The position numbers and the translations under genes are program-made. From the NCBI RefSeq assembly GCF_900177385.1, contig NZ_FXBJ01000002.1, forward strand, positions 1,058,001-1,122,000: a DNA stretch of 64,000 nucleotides, given 5' to 3'. This document shows positions 41,487-51,758 of the stretch, in pieces. Position 1 is the stretch's first letter. Every line of letters begins with the position of its first letter. The stretch comes from Carnobacterium iners. GTDB lineage: Bacteria > Bacillota > Bacilli > Lactobacillales > Carnobacteriaceae. Under the pieces are notes generated by a model. That model did not search any database and was not told the origin of the DNA. It saw only the letters and a program-made list of their open reading frames with translations.

Positions 41487-43241
41487 ATGTTTGATACGTT
41501 TAAGAAATATGGTTGGTTTTTTAAGCTACGCTGGAAAAGTTATACGTTTGGTGTAGTTGCTTTAATTATTTGTGCTATTTTACAAGTCCTAAATCCAATT
41601 ATTATTGGTACCATTATTGACCACTTTATAGCAGGAACGCTAAATTGGGAGATATTACTTTTTTTTGTTTCTCTTATTCTTGTTTTCTCGCTCGTAATGT
41701 ATGCTTTACGATACGGTTGGAGGATGGCACTATTCGGCAACTCGACATTGATTGAGTCCTTGTTACGCAATCGTTTATTTACATTTTTTACTCGTATGGA
41801 TGCAGAGTTTTATCAAAAATACCGTACTGGAGATTTGATGGCTCATGCTACCAATGATTTAGCAGCGATTCGTTTTGTTGCAGCCGATGGCGTTCTAACC
41901 TTAACAGATGCTTTATCATTAGGTGGAATTACGCTCTTTTCAATGTTCGTTTTCATTGACTGGAAGTTAACTCTTTTTTCTATCTTACCCTTACCGATTT
42001 TGATTATTGTTTCAACATATTTAGGGAAAATGATTCATGCCCGTTACCGCGGCGCACTACAAGCTTTTTCTTCAATGAATAATCATGTCCAAGAAAGTGT
42101 TACCGGGATAAAAGTCCTTAAGACATTCGGTGAAGAAAAAGAAGATTTTGTAGCATTCAAAGAAGAAACACAAAAAGTAGTAGATAAAAATCAACGCGTT
42201 TATAAATTAAAAGCCGCTTTGAGCCCAAGCATTGAAATTATTATGGGGTTAACCTATGTAATTGCCTTGTTAGTTGGTGGGAATTACGTGCAAACGGGGC
42301 GTATTTCTATTGGAGATTTAGTTGCTTTTATCAGTTACATCGGTATGATGCAATGGCCTTTATTAGCTGTAGGGGGCCTAATTAATACATTAGAACGCGG
42401 CAGTGCTGCTTATGATCGAGTAGAAAATTTGTTAGCCTATACTCCTTCGATTGTGGAAACGACAAATGCTTATGATCAATCACTAGATGGCGACATTGAC
42501 TTTGCTATTCAGTCATTTACTTACCCAGATGATGTGCATCCTGCTTTGACGAATATTTCTTTTCAACTAGAAAAAGGAAAAATGTTAGGAGTTGTTGGCA
42601 GAACAGGTTCTGGAAAAAGCACTTTATACAAATTATTGTTGCGTGATTATGATCAGTATGATGGTGCGATTTCATATAATAATATTAATATAAAAGACTA
42701 TGCCCTAGAATCATTGAAAAAGGGTATTGCTATTGTCCCACAAGAAAACTTTTTATTTTCAACAACGATTCGCGAGAATATTCGATTCGGCAATCCAACA
42801 TTATCTCAAGAAGAAGTTGAGAAGTATGCAATACTAGCTAATATCCATGAAGATATTTTAGAATTTCCTGAAGGCTATGATACAAAAGTTGGCGAACGAG
42901 GCGTTTCTTTATCTGGCGGACAAAAACAACGAATCGCTATCGCTAGAGCGTTAGCTGTCGAACCAGAATGTTTGATTCTAGATGATTCTCTTTCAGCAGT
43001 AGATGCACAAACGGAAGAAACGATTTTAAGTTTATTAAAACAAGAAAGACGTCATAAAACGACGATTATTTCTGCTCACCGGATCAGTTCTATTATGCAT
43101 GCAGATGAAATTATTGTAATGAAAAAAGGCAAAATGAGCGAACGTGGAACTCATCAACAACTAATCGGAATAAACGGTTGGTACAATGATATGTATCAAA
43201 AACAACAGCTTGAGAAAAAATTAGACGGGGAGGGAATGTAA
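41487..43241 (+). CDS. Heterodimeric ABC exporter subunit A (degenerate catalytic site)
   Basis: The 584-aa half-transporter has six helices (residues about 15-300) and a C-terminal ATPase. Walker A is VVGRTGSGKSTLYKLL and the signature is canonical, LSGGQKQRIAIARAL. The Walker B region reads CLILDDSLSAVDAQTE: the catalytic Glu is replaced by Asp, the hallmark of the degenerate-site partner in heterodimers such as LmrC, BmrC, EfrC or TM287. It overlaps the next gene by one base (TAATG), so both are made together. Typical substrates of such pairs are drugs and lipids; none is shown here. Confidence 0.92.
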   Translation: MFDTFKKYGWFFKLRWKSYTFGVVALIICAILQVLNPIIIGTIIDHFIAGTLNWEILLFFVSLILVFSLVMYALRYGWRMALFGNSTLIESLLRNRLFTFFTRMDAEFYQKYRTGDLMAHATNDLAAIRFVAADGVLTLTDALSLGGITLFSMFVFIDWKLTLFSILPLPILIIVSTYLGKMIHARYRGALQAFSSMNNHVQESVTGIKVLKTFGEEKEDFVAFKEETQKVVDKNQRVYKLKAALSPSIEIIMGLTYVIALLVGGNYVQTGRISIGDLVAFISYIGMMQWPLLAVGGLINTLERGSAAYDRVENLLAYTPSIVETTNAYDQSLDGDIDFAIQSFTYPDDVHPALTNISFQLEKGKMLGVVGRTGSGKSTLYKLLLRDYDQYDGAISYNNINIKDYALESLKKGIAIVPQENFLFSTTIRENIRFGNPTLSQEEVEKYAILANIHEDILEFPEGYDTKVGERGVSLSGGQKQRIAIARALAVEPECLILDDSLSAVDAQTEETILSLLKQERRHKTTIISAHRISSIMHADEIIVMKKGKMSERGTHQQLIGINGWYNDMYQKQQLEKKLDGEGM

Positions 43242-45031
43242 TGACTACACAAAAACAAACAGCCTTTTCTACTAAAGAATCAGGCCAAGTTTTACTTACC
43301 CTCATGCGTTTTGCAAAACCGCATAAATTTCTTTTTATCGTTTCCTTTGTCTTTTTAGCCTTGAGTTCGTCGGTTGCAGCTTACTTGCCAATTATTATTC
43401 AGCGCTACATTGATACGTATTTATCAAAAGGAACAGCAACTATGGAGATTACGATTCGTGTGGTCACTTTTTATGGTGTATTAACGATTCTTAAAGCGGC
43501 CTCTTCTTATGGAAAAGACTTTCTTTTTAATACTGCGTCGGAGAGAACAGTGGGAAATATCCGAAACAGTTTGTATGAAAAAGTTGGTTCATTGGGTATG
43601 AGGTATTTCGACCAAACACCTGCTGGAACCGTTGTTTCTAGAGTAACAAATGACACAGAAACGATTAAAGAATTTTGGACAGTCTTTTTGAATATTTCTA
43701 ATGGACTGTTTAGTGTTATCGCTATTACAGTTGCGATGTTTGCGTTAAATTGGCGGATGGCATTGGTTTTCCTTTTGTTCATTCCGTTTATTTTCTGGAT
43801 GGCAGGCGTTTATCGTAAGAAAAGTACGCTTATTTACAGTCAGATGAGAATGGTATTAGGCCAATTGAACGCTAGCTTAAGCGAATCGATTAGTGGCATG
43901 AGTATTATTCAAAAATACCACCAAGAAAAGAATTTTATAGCAGAATTTGATGAAATTAATCAAGAGTACGTAGCCTCTCGCCGTTCAATGTATAGCATGA
44001 ACGCTCTATTGTTAGCACCAGCAATTCACGTAATTGAAGCACTTGCTCTAGTGATGGTGTTGCTTATTTTTGGGTATCAAGATTGGAGCTCAAATGCCGT
44101 CGATATTGGACTAGTATATGCATTTACGGCCTATTCACGTTCGTTCTTTCAACCGATTAGCCAAATGATGAATAGTTTAAGTTCTCTACAAGATGGAATT
44201 GTTGCTGGGCATCGTGTTCAAGAATTATTGGAAAGTGATGAACTTGCCCCTCAATCGATACAAGAAAAAAACGAATTAATTACAAATGGGCATATTCAAG
44301 TTAAAAATCTGAGTTTTTCATATGATGGAAAAAAACAAGTTTTACGTAACATTAGTTTCGAAGTAGAACCCGGTCAAACGGTTGCTTTGGTTGGTCAAAC
44401 GGGGTCAGGAAAAAGTTCTATTATCAATGTATTAATGCGTTTTTATGAATACAATCAAGGTGAAATTACTATTGATGGTCATTCCTTGAAGGACATGTCG
44501 ATAGAAGGACTAAGAAGCGAAATGGGATTAGTGTTACAAGATAGTTTCTTGTTTTATGGAAATATCGCGGATAATATTCGGATGTACGATGCTTCCTATA
44601 CAGACGAAGAAGTCAAACATGCGGCAGAATTTGTTTATGCCGATGACTTTATCTCTGAAATGGAACAAGGCTATGCATCAAAAGTGATTGAACGAGGGGC
44701 AAGCTTATCTGCTGGTGAAAAGCAGTTGATTAGTTTTGCTAGAACGATTTTACGGTCGCCACGGATTCTAATCTTAGATGAAGCAACAGCCAACATTGAT
44801 ACAGAAACAGAAGGAAAGATTCAAAAAGGGCTAGCCAATATGCGTAAAAATCGAACATCACTGATTATCGCTCATCGCTTGTCGACAATTAAAGATGCTA
44901 ATAAAATTATAGTATTGAACAACGGTGAAATTGTTGAGCAAGGTAGTCATGATGAATTAATTAATAAAAAAGGAGCCTATTTTGATATGTATGAATTACA
45001 GACTTATCAAGAAAGAACAGGCGATTTCTAA
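43241..45031 (+). CDS. Heterodimeric ABC exporter subunit B (canonical catalytic Glu)
   Basis: The 596-aa half-transporter has an N-terminal six-helix domain (from about residue 25) and an ATPase domain. Walker A is LVGQTGSGKSSIINVL, the signature is altered to LSAGEKQLISFAR and Walker B is canonical, ILILDEATANIDTETE, with the H-loop IIAHRLSTI. Complementary defects in the two subunits (Asp in the first, altered signature here) make one degenerate and one active ATP site, as in LmrCD/TM287-288. It is the partner of the preceding gene and is followed by a terminator. Confidence 0.92.
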   Translation: MTTQKQTAFSTKESGQVLLTLMRFAKPHKFLFIVSFVFLALSSSVAAYLPIIIQRYIDTYLSKGTATMEITIRVVTFYGVLTILKAASSYGKDFLFNTASERTVGNIRNSLYEKVGSLGMRYFDQTPAGTVVSRVTNDTETIKEFWTVFLNISNGLFSVIAITVAMFALNWRMALVFLLFIPFIFWMAGVYRKKSTLIYSQMRMVLGQLNASLSESISGMSIIQKYHQEKNFIAEFDEINQEYVASRRSMYSMNALLLAPAIHVIEALALVMVLLIFGYQDWSSNAVDIGLVYAFTAYSRSFFQPISQMMNSLSSLQDGIVAGHRVQELLESDELAPQSIQEKNELITNGHIQVKNLSFSYDGKKQVLRNISFEVEPGQTVALVGQTGSGKSSIINVLMRFYEYNQGEITIDGHSLKDMSIEGLRSEMGLVLQDSFLFYGNIADNIRMYDASYTDEEVKHAAEFVYADDFISEMEQGYASKVIERGASLSAGEKQLISFARTILRSPRILILDEATANIDTETEGKIQKGLANMRKNRTSLIIAHRLSTIKDANKIIVLNNGEIVEQGSHDELINKKGAYFDMYELQTYQERTGDF

Positions 45032-45046
45032 TAGATGTTAACTAAG

Positions 45047-45089
45047 AAAATCGTATCGTCTCTATTTAGTAGAGTAGATACGATTTTTT
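45047..45089 (+). terminator. Terminator of the ABC exporter operon
   Basis: AAAATCGTATC...GATACGATTTTTT with an inner CTCT/AGAG helix; T6 tail. Confidence 0.88.
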
Positions 45090-45323
45090 ATGGTCTCTTG
45101 TTGCACCAAAAAAATTATAAAGTAAAAGTTAACAGGATGAAACGACTAGTTTGATAAATGAAAGAGTTGGGGAAAGTGAGTGGTTATGCTATATTAGGGA
45201 TAAAATATAAATTTTGAAATAGAGGAATACTATTCTGACAGTCAAAATAGTTAAGTGGAAAGTATCTTTTTACAAAAAAATTATCTCTATAGAATAGAAT
45301 AAAAAAAGGAGGAGTGTTAAACG

Positions 45324-46865
45324 ATGGTAAGAGCATTAATAAGCGTTTCAGATAAGACAGGTATCGTGACTTTTGCACAAGCGCTCATTGCAAAAGGTGT
45401 TGAAATTGTTTCGACTGGAGGAACAAGAAAAGTATTAGAGGAGGCTAATATTTTGACAACTTCTGTGGAAGAGGTAACAGGCTTTCCAGAAATGATGGGC
45501 GGTCGGGTTAAAACATTGCATCCGCTTATTCATGGAGGGTTATTAGGAAGACGAGATGTACCTGGAGATATCTCAGAAATGGAAGATCACGCTATTGTGC
45601 CAATTGATTTTGTTGTAGTAAATCTTTACCCTTTTAAAGAAACTATTAGCGAAAAAAATATTCGTCTAGTAAAGGTTATTGAAATGATTGATATTGGTGG
45701 TCCGAGTATATTGCGCAGTGCGGCTAAAAATTATGCGAGTGTGACAGTTCTCAGTGATCCTAGTGATTATGCTAGTATAATCAGCGAATTAGAAGAAACT
45801 GGTATAATAGCAATTGAGACCAGACAAGCTTTAGCAGCGAAAGCATTTCGCCATACGGCAAGTTACGACGCGCTGATCGCTCAATATTTAACGGATATTG
45901 CCGGTGAAAAAGAGCCTGAAAAACTAACCTTAACCTACGACCTAAAACAAAATCTACGCTATGGTGAGAATGGGCACCAAGTAGCGAATTTTTATCAAGA
46001 ACCATTATCAGTGCCTTTTTCGATTGCTCATACTGTTCAACTACACGGCAAAGAACTATCTTATAATAATATTAAAGATGCAGATGCAGCTATCCGTATT
46101 GCACGTGAATTTGATGAGCCGGCAGTAGTTGCTGTCAAACATATGAATCCCTGTGGTGTCGGCATTGCTGAAACAATTGATGAAGCTTTTGATCGTTGCT
46201 ATGCAGCAGATTCGACGTCTATTTTTGGAGGAATTGTTGTTTCAAATCGTCCTTTAGATGGTAAGACAGCTCAAAAGTTAACGAATTTATTCTTAGAAAT
46301 CATTCTTGCACCTAGTTATTCAAAAGAAGCATTAGCCTTATTAACTAAGAAAAAGAATGTCCGTATCATGACACTAGATTTCTCAACGGTACAAGCGAAT
46401 GGAAAAGAGTATGTGTCAGTACTGGGAGGTCTTTTGGAACAGACACAAGACAATCCTCTTCAAGATAATCCAGCTGATTGGGAAGTAATGACGAAGCGTC
46501 AACCAACTGAAGATGAACTAAAGGCTGTAGATTTTGCGTGGAAAATAGTTAAACACGTGAAAAGTAATGCAATTGTTTTAGCAAATAGTCAACAAACTGT
46601 AGGGATTGGTGCTGGCCAAATGAATCGCATTGGAGCTGTCAAAATTGCAATTGAACAAGCTAAAGCAAGCAAAGCAATAAAAGGCGCGGTATTGGCTAGT
46701 GACGCTTTCTTTCCAATGAGTGATAGTATAGAATATGCAGCAAAATTTGGTATCAAAGTAGTCATTCAACCTGGTGGTAGTATAAAAGACAAAGATTCCA
46801 TCGAAATGGCAAACAAATATGGTATTGCCATGCTTAAAACAGGTGTCCGCCACTTCAGACATTAA
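45324..46865 (+). CDS. purH: Bifunctional AICAR transformylase / IMP cyclohydrolase
   Basis: PurH catalyses the last two steps of IMP synthesis: formylation of AICAR with 10-formyl-THF and ring closure. It has 513 aa, the usual length. The N-terminal MGS-like cyclohydrolase domain has [53 protein letters not shown] and [16 protein letters not shown]. The transformylase domain has [15 protein letters not shown] and the catalytic Lys-His in [18 protein letters not shown]. The end block [30 protein letters not shown] is conserved. It stands alone here without other pur genes; AGGAGG precedes the ATG. No PurBox was seen upstream. Fhs, 1.5 kb downstream, makes its formyl donor. Confidence 0.97.
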   Translation: MVRALISVSDKTGIVTFAQALIAKGVEIVSTGGTRKVLEEANILTTSVEEVTGFPEMMGGRVKTLHPLIHGGLLGRRDVPGDISEMEDHAIVPIDFVVVNLYPFKETISEKNIRLVKVIEMIDIGGPSILRSAAKNYASVTVLSDPSDYASIISELEETGIIAIETRQALAAKAFRHTASYDALIAQYLTDIAGEKEPEKLTLTYDLKQNLRYGENGHQVANFYQEPLSVPFSIAHTVQLHGKELSYNNIKDADAAIRIAREFDEPAVVAVKHMNPCGVGIAETIDEAFDRCYAADSTSIFGGIVVSNRPLDGKTAQKLTNLFLEIILAPSYSKEALALLTKKKNVRIMTLDFSTVQANGKEYVSVLGGLLEQTQDNPLQDNPADWEVMTKRQPTEDELKAVDFAWKIVKHVKSNAIVLANSQQTVGIGAGQMNRIGAVKIAIEQAKASKAIKGAVLASDAFFPMSDSIEYAAKFGIKVVIQPGGSIKDKDSIEMANKYGIAMLKTGVRHFRH

Positions 46866-47059
46866 AAAAAACTGGGAAAATTGTTATTCGAGATTAGTCA
46901 GTTTTTAAAGAGAAGAGCGAGGCTTTCAATGGAGAAAGATTAGTGAAGAAGACAATCTAAAAAGGTGAAAAGTAAGACGCTATAGTTAAAATAATTGTGA
47001 GGATTATTTTATAATAAGGCACCAATAAGTAGATGATTACAGTAGTATTAAGTAGGAAA

Positions 47060-47105
47060 CCAGAGATGACTAATAGATAATCTATTAGTCATCTCTGGTT
47101 TTTTA
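47060..47105 (+). terminator. Perfect-palindrome terminator downstream of purH
   Basis: CCAGAGATGACTAATAGAT and ATCTATTAGTCATCTCTGG form a near-loopless 19-bp perfect stem followed by TTTTTT. It is about 190 nt after the purH stop. Confidence 0.88.
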
Positions 47106-47226
47106 ATGAGAGAAGAAATGACAGTTTATGGTTTAAGCAGATAGAAGTATTTACATATAGAATTAGCATGAAAAGTAAAAATAGACTGAATTTTAACAGG
47201 AGAACTAAGATTTCAATGAGGAAAGC

Positions 47227-47681
47227 ATGAAACGAAGAAGAAGGAAGCAACTTTGTTACTTTTTCTGTACTAAGATTTATTGCAAACTTTTTTTTACATT
47301 AGGCATTGGTAGTTTTGCAACATCAACATCTGTTTTTAAAATTGGTAAGTTGATGCCTGATAAAATGATACCAGGAACGCTAAACGTTGCGATAACTACT
47401 TCAGTCGTAATGGAAGCACTCATATTCATGACGTTTGCTAAAGTAGATATCTTAACGTTAGTTTTAATGATTAGTTTTTCAATGTTAGTCGCTTATTTTG
47501 GAGCAAGTATTGTTTCAAAAATTACCAGAAGTAAAAATTTAATTTGCGATGGGTGTTGGGTGTTGCTCTATCAATCGTAGTCTGTTTAATGCTAGCTGGA
47601 TTCTTAAATATTTTCCCAAAGTGAGGAGCCTCAATTGGATTAAGAGGCACTAAATTAGTCATTGGCTGTAAAGTTTGCTGA
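47227..47681 (+). pseudogene. Decayed TauE/SafE-like membrane permease fragment
   Basis: In one frame the sequence LRFIANFF is followed, after a shift at a T8 run near 47285-47295, by TLGIGSFATSTSVFKIGKL and MIPGTLNVAITTSVVMEALIF. It continues through VAYFGASIVSKITRSK. A second shift near 47540 restores NLRWVLGVALSIVVCLMLAG and FLNIFPK, then an in-frame stop and a remnant GASIGLRGTKLVIG. The repeated glycine-rich blocks and helices resemble sulfite/anion exporters of the TauE/SafE family; I am unsure of the exact family. The usual later helices are missing, and the remnant runs directly into fchA with no spacer, suggesting an internal deletion joined the two genes. Confidence 0.6.
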
Positions 47682-48286
47682 TTATAAAATTTATTTGGAA
47701 ATTAGGATCAAACGAACTAACTCCAGGAAATGGCTCAGCATCTGCACTAGTAGTAGGCGTTGGAGCAGCACTAACTAGGATCGTAGCAATCTTAACAATT
47801 GGCAAACCAAAGTATGCAGAGTATAATGGTGAAATGGAACTAGTTTTTGAAGAAATGAAAGCCGTTAACACAAATCTATTAGAATGCATCGATCGAGATA
47901 CTGAAGCATTTAATCAAGTATCCGCGGTATTCGATTTACCAAAGCAAAAGGATGAAGACAAGCAAAAGCGTCGTGAAGCGATGCAAGCGGCTTTAAAATA
48001 TGCAACAGAGATTCCTTTTGAAACAATGGAGTTTATTCTAGAAGCTATTCACTTAACAGCTAAAGCGGTTGGTAAATCAAATATGAACGCAGCTAGTGAT
48101 TTAGGCGTAGCAGCTTTAACAATGAAAGCAGGCTTATGTAGTGCATGGTTGAATGTTTGCATTAACTTAAGTGGTGTGAAAGATGAAGCATTTAAAAACG
48201 ATTACACAACTAGAGGAAAAGCTATTTTAGCAGAAGGTATCAAGATAGCAGACGATATCTATGAGGAAATTGAAAAATCACTCTAA
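47675..48286 (+). CDS. fchA: Formiminotetrahydrofolate cyclodeaminase/cyclohydrolase (FchA), 5' end damaged
   Basis: The 203-aa reading frame is the cyclodeaminase/methenyl-THF cyclohydrolase family: LGSNELTPGNGSASALVVGVGAALT near the N-terminus (usually PGGGSxSAL), LTIGKPKYAEYNGEM, NTNLLECIDRDTEAFNQV and KAVGKSNMNAASDLGVAALTMKAG. The normal first residues are in another frame (VKFADYKIYLE, 47669-47701) and shift near 47700, so the only in-frame start is a TTG at 47675 with no ribosome binding site and the wrong leading residues. The gene is probably not made normally. It lies 39 nt before fhs, and the pair would interconvert formyl-, methenyl- and formimino-THF. Confidence 0.6.
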   Translation: MLIIKFIWKLGSNELTPGNGSASALVVGVGAALTRIVAILTIGKPKYAEYNGEMELVFEEMKAVNTNLLECIDRDTEAFNQVSAVFDLPKQKDEDKQKRREAMQAALKYATEIPFETMEFILEAIHLTAKAVGKSNMNAASDLGVAALTMKAGLCSAWLNVCINLSGVKDEAFKNDYTTRGKAILAEGIKIADDIYEEIEKSL

Positions 48287-48325
48287 TTGATTAAAAGAAA
48301 CACTATTCTATAGGGGGCAGTATAA

Positions 48326-50002
48326 ATGACTTTTTTAACAGATATTGAGATTGCAAAAAAAAATACAATGAAGCCAATTACTGAAGTAGCAGAAAAATTA
48401 GGTATCCAATCAGATTCATTGGATATGTACGGAAAGTACAAAGCAAAACTAGACATTGACGAATTAGAAAGATTAAAAGACCAACCAAATGGTAAGTTAA
48501 TTTTAGTGACTGCAATTACTCCAACTACAGCAGGAGAAGGAAAAACAACAATGTCTGTTGGATTGGCCGATGCTTTAAATAAACAAGGAGAAAAGGTTGT
48601 TGTTGCTTTAAGAGAACCTTCTCTTGGCCCAGTATTTGGGATGAAGGGCGGAGCTGCTGGCGGAGGCTATGCTCAAGTTGTGCCTATGGAAGATATTAAC
48701 TTACACTTTACTGGCGATTTCCATGCTATTGGAGCAGCCAACAACTTATTAGCTGCTTTAATAGACAATCATATTTTCCATGGCAACTTACTTGATATTG
48801 ATAGCAGAAGAATCACGTGGAAGCGCGTCGTCGACATGAATGATCGTCAATTACGCCACATTGTTGATGGTTTAAATGGAAGAACAAATGGTGTTCCAAG
48901 AGAAGATGGGTACGATATTACTGTGGCTTCAGAAATTATGGCGATTCTTTGTTTAGCTGATGGGTTAGAAGATTTGAAAACTAGAATCAAACGAGTGGTT
49001 ATTGGTTATTCAAGAACAGGCAAACAAGTTACCGCCGGTGAGCTAAAAGCGGAAGGTGCAATGACAGCTTTATTGAAAGACGCTATTCGTCCTAACATTG
49101 TCCAAACACTAGAGCATACTCCGGCTATTATTCATGGCGGACCATTTGCGAACATTGCTCATGGTTGTAATAGTGTCATTGCAACAAGAACAGCTTTAAA
49201 ATATGCTGATTATGTTGTGACAGAAGCAGGTTTCGGTGCTGATTTAGGCGCTGAAAAATTCATCGATATCAAATGTAGAAATGCAAATTTAAAGCCAGAT
49301 GCAGTTGTTTTAGTAGCGACAATCCGTGCATTAAAACTGCATGGCGGTGTAAAGAAACAACAACTATCAGAAGAAAATAACGAAGCGGTTGAAGCTGGAT
49401 TACCAAACATGTTAAAACATATTAGCAATATGCGTGATGTTTTTGGATTGCCATTAGTTGTTTCAATTAATAAATTCCCAACAGACACACAGGCTGAAAT
49501 TGATATTGTGTTGAAAGCTTGCCAAGAAATTAATGTGCCAGCAGTCTTATCTGATGTCTGGTCAAAAGGTGGCGAAGGCGGCTTAGAAATGGCTGACGTA
49601 GTTAAAAAATTAGTGAACGAAGAAAATAATTTCCGATTTGCTTATGAGTCAGAAGATACAATCGAAGAAAAATTACACAAACTCGTCACAAAAGTTTACG
49701 GTGGTGATGGGGTAGAATACTCAGCAGAAGCTAAAAAAGAGATGAAAGTATTAACTGAAAATGGTTACGGTCATTTACCTTTATGTGTGGCTAAAACACA
49801 GTATTCTTTCTCAGATAATAAAAACTTATTGTGTAGTCCAGAAGGGTTTACGCTTACTATTAAGAATTTGAAAGTATCTGCTGGGGCCGGATTTATTGTA
49901 GCACTGACAGGCGCCATTATGACCATGCCTGGTTTACCAAAAGTTCCTGCATCTGAAAACATTGATGTAGACGAAGCTGGCGAGATTACAGGACTGTTCT
50001 AA
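48326..50002 (+). CDS. fhs: Formate--tetrahydrofolate ligase
   Basis: Fhs joins formate and THF with ATP to give 10-formyl-THF for purine and fMet synthesis. It has 558 aa, the standard length. The P-loop is [18 protein letters not shown] (near residue 65), [26 protein letters not shown] near residue 95 is the family signature, then [24 protein letters not shown] and PALIIHGGPF-type [16 protein letters not shown]. It supplies the substrate of purH. The formate released by fghA could also enter here (inference). It is followed by a bidirectional terminator. Confidence 0.97.
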   Translation: MTFLTDIEIAKKNTMKPITEVAEKLGIQSDSLDMYGKYKAKLDIDELERLKDQPNGKLILVTAITPTTAGEGKTTMSVGLADALNKQGEKVVVALREPSLGPVFGMKGGAAGGGYAQVVPMEDINLHFTGDFHAIGAANNLLAALIDNHIFHGNLLDIDSRRITWKRVVDMNDRQLRHIVDGLNGRTNGVPREDGYDITVASEIMAILCLADGLEDLKTRIKRVVIGYSRTGKQVTAGELKAEGAMTALLKDAIRPNIVQTLEHTPAIIHGGPFANIAHGCNSVIATRTALKYADYVVTEAGFGADLGAEKFIDIKCRNANLKPDAVVLVATIRALKLHGGVKKQQLSEENNEAVEAGLPNMLKHISNMRDVFGLPLVVSINKFPTDTQAEIDIVLKACQEINVPAVLSDVWSKGGEGGLEMADVVKKLVNEENNFRFAYESEDTIEEKLHKLVTKVYGGDGVEYSAEAKKEMKVLTENGYGHLPLCVAKTQYSFSDNKNLLCSPEGFTLTIKNLKVSAGAGFIVALTGAIMTMPGLPKVPASENIDVDEAGEITGLF

Positions 50003-50015
50003 ACAAAACAATTAA

Positions 50016-50058
50016 AAATAAGATGGTAAAGGAAATAGTTTCCTTTGCCGTCTTATTT
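50016..50058. terminator. Bidirectional terminator between fhs and lox
   Basis: AAATAAGATGGTAAAGGAAA and TTTCCTTTGCCGTCTTATTT form a long stem with two mismatches. It serves both convergent genes. Confidence 0.85.
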
Positions 50059-50085
50059 TATTTAATTAAGAACAATAAGTGGAAA

Positions 50086-51198
50086 TTAAGACCAGGGATA
50101 AGGACTCAATGTTGTTTTCTTTATGTCTTCTATTGTTTGCGTACCAGCTAGTTGCATTGTTTTAGCTAATTCATTTTTAAAGAAATCAAAAACCTGGTTT
50201 ACTCCTTGCGATCCGCCCAGTGCCAAAGAGTAAATGACAGGCCGACCGATGGCAACTAAATCGGCACCTTCAGCAATAGCTTTAAAAACATGAGTCCCTC
50301 TTCGAACTCCGCTATCGAATACAACCGGGACTCGCTTGTTGACAGCGTCTGCAACCTCTTTTAAAGAATCAAAAGCAGGCCTTCCACCATCAACTTGCCT
50401 TCCACCATGATTGCTAACCCAAACTCCACCAGCACCGGATTCAATCGCTGCATGAGCATCAGTCGCACACTGAATACCTTTTACAAAGACCGGAAGACCA
50501 GAATAATCGGCAATGAATTCAACATCACGTGGGCTTAGCGCTTGTTTAGAAGAGCCGTATACGGCATCCATATTTTGACCAACCCCAGATTGGTAAGCAG
50601 CTACGATAGGCATACCAAGAGGAAAGACAAAGCCTGTTCGCTTATCCATCTCACGATTTCCACCGATTGTTGCATCAGCCGTCAAAACAATGGATTTCAC
50701 CCCGTTAGACTTTGCTTCATCTAAAATAGCTCGATTAATTCCATTATCTTTACTCATATAAAATTGGAACCATTGAGGAGCACCATTACCAGCAGCAGAA
50801 ATTTCTTTAAAGGATTTGTTTGCATAGGAGCTAATGGTAAAGATTGTTTTGCTAGCAGCGACCCCTTTAGCGGTAGCTACTTCTCCATTAACATGTGCTA
50901 GTCCATGAGAAGCCACTGGAGCCATAATAATGGGTAGAGAAATATCGTCTCCAAATACAGTAGTGGACATATCGGGTTTCTCAATATCTGCCAAAACTCT
51001 TGGTACGATAAGTTTGTGATTAAAAGCAGCAATATTTTGTTCAAGGGTCCATAAATCGCCTGCCCCACTAGAAATATACCCATATCCCCCAGTTGGGATA
51101 ATGTTACGAGCCATTTCTTCGAGATCATAGGTATTTATGAAATCAATCTTCCCTTCGTTATTAGGAGCTACGTAATTAAGGTTGTTCGATTCTTTCAA
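50086..51198 (-). CDS. lox: L-lactate oxidase (FMN-dependent 2-hydroxyacid oxidase)
   Basis: The enzyme oxidises L-lactate with O2 to pyruvate and H2O2. The 370-aa protein follows Aerococcus viridans lactate oxidase in layout: INTYDLEEMARNIIP, GGYGYISSGAGDLWTLEQN (substrate Tyr), IIMAPVASHGLAH, QWFQFYMSKDN, VFVKGIQCATDAHAA, the catalytic His-Arg in GGVWVSNHGGRQVDGG (near residue 262), and RVPVVFDSGVRRGTHVFKAIAEGADLVAIGRP. Related family members (2-hydroxyacid oxidases) cannot be excluded from sequence alone. The start codon is TTG at 51198, with GGAGG 8 nt upstream. Pyruvate produced could be used by PPDK. Confidence 0.9.
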   Translation of the reverse strand: MKESNNLNYVAPNNEGKIDFINTYDLEEMARNIIPTGGYGYISSGAGDLWTLEQNIAAFNHKLIVPRVLADIEKPDMSTTVFGDDISLPIIMAPVASHGLAHVNGEVATAKGVAASKTIFTISSYANKSFKEISAAGNGAPQWFQFYMSKDNGINRAILDEAKSNGVKSIVLTADATIGGNREMDKRTGFVFPLGMPIVAAYQSGVGQNMDAVYGSSKQALSPRDVEFIADYSGLPVFVKGIQCATDAHAAIESGAGGVWVSNHGGRQVDGGRPAFDSLKEVADAVNKRVPVVFDSGVRRGTHVFKAIAEGADLVAIGRPVIYSLALGGSQGVNQVFDFFKNELAKTMQLAGTQTIEDIKKTTLSPYPWS

Positions 51199-51758
51199 TT
51201 TAACTTCCTCCTTCGTTTATCTAACAGATAGGTGCTTATTAAATCTTTTAGTTTATTATAAAGAATTCAAAAGTAGAAGCAATTTTTTTGATTTCGTTAT
51301 TAATCGATAGAGTTAAAAAGAAGACACTTTAAATTCTTGCTAAAATAAAGATGTGGCGTATCACGATATTTAATCAACTAGTAAACAATACCTATTTCTT
51401 TTAGATAGGGAAACGAATTCGCCTACTGTCATTCTTAGCAACAATGGTGGGATACATTATTAGTCCATTAGTTGTTACGCCCGATTTCATTCTGCTGACA
51501 GGTTATACGGATGCTGTGACCCTTACAATTTCACTTATTTTTATAAATAAGTTGCTTGCAGAAAATAATGAACCAATAAAAAGTCAACCGATTAAAGAAG
51601 TTGAAAAAGTAGTGTTTTGATGCATAACTAGGATAAGCTTTAAAAAATAAAGAAGAGAAGGTGTGGAGATTAAATAAATTCCTTCCTTCTTTTTTTATTT
51701 TACTTTGATATGTTTAAAAGACTGCTTTCCTTTATGATCAATAAAAGAATGTTTAACA
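51199..51758. other. Gap between lox and the decayed mupG
   Basis: It contains the lox promoter region (minus strand), the small fragment listed at 51405-51620, and otherwise AT-rich sequence without a recognisable gene. Confidence 0.5.
51405..51620 (+). pseudogene. Small membrane-protein fragment (YkvA/DUF1232-like?)
   Basis: A 71-codon open stretch ending in TGA 51618-51620 reads KRIRLLSFLATMVGYIIS, then PLVVTPDFILLTGYTDAVTL and a hydrophobic tail. The P..PDF..L..YTD pattern recalls the YkvA/DUF1232 family (sPiDlIPDfipvlGylDD). A stop immediately precedes it and no good start or ribosome binding site is visible, so it seems a fragment. The identification is tentative. Confidence 0.35.
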
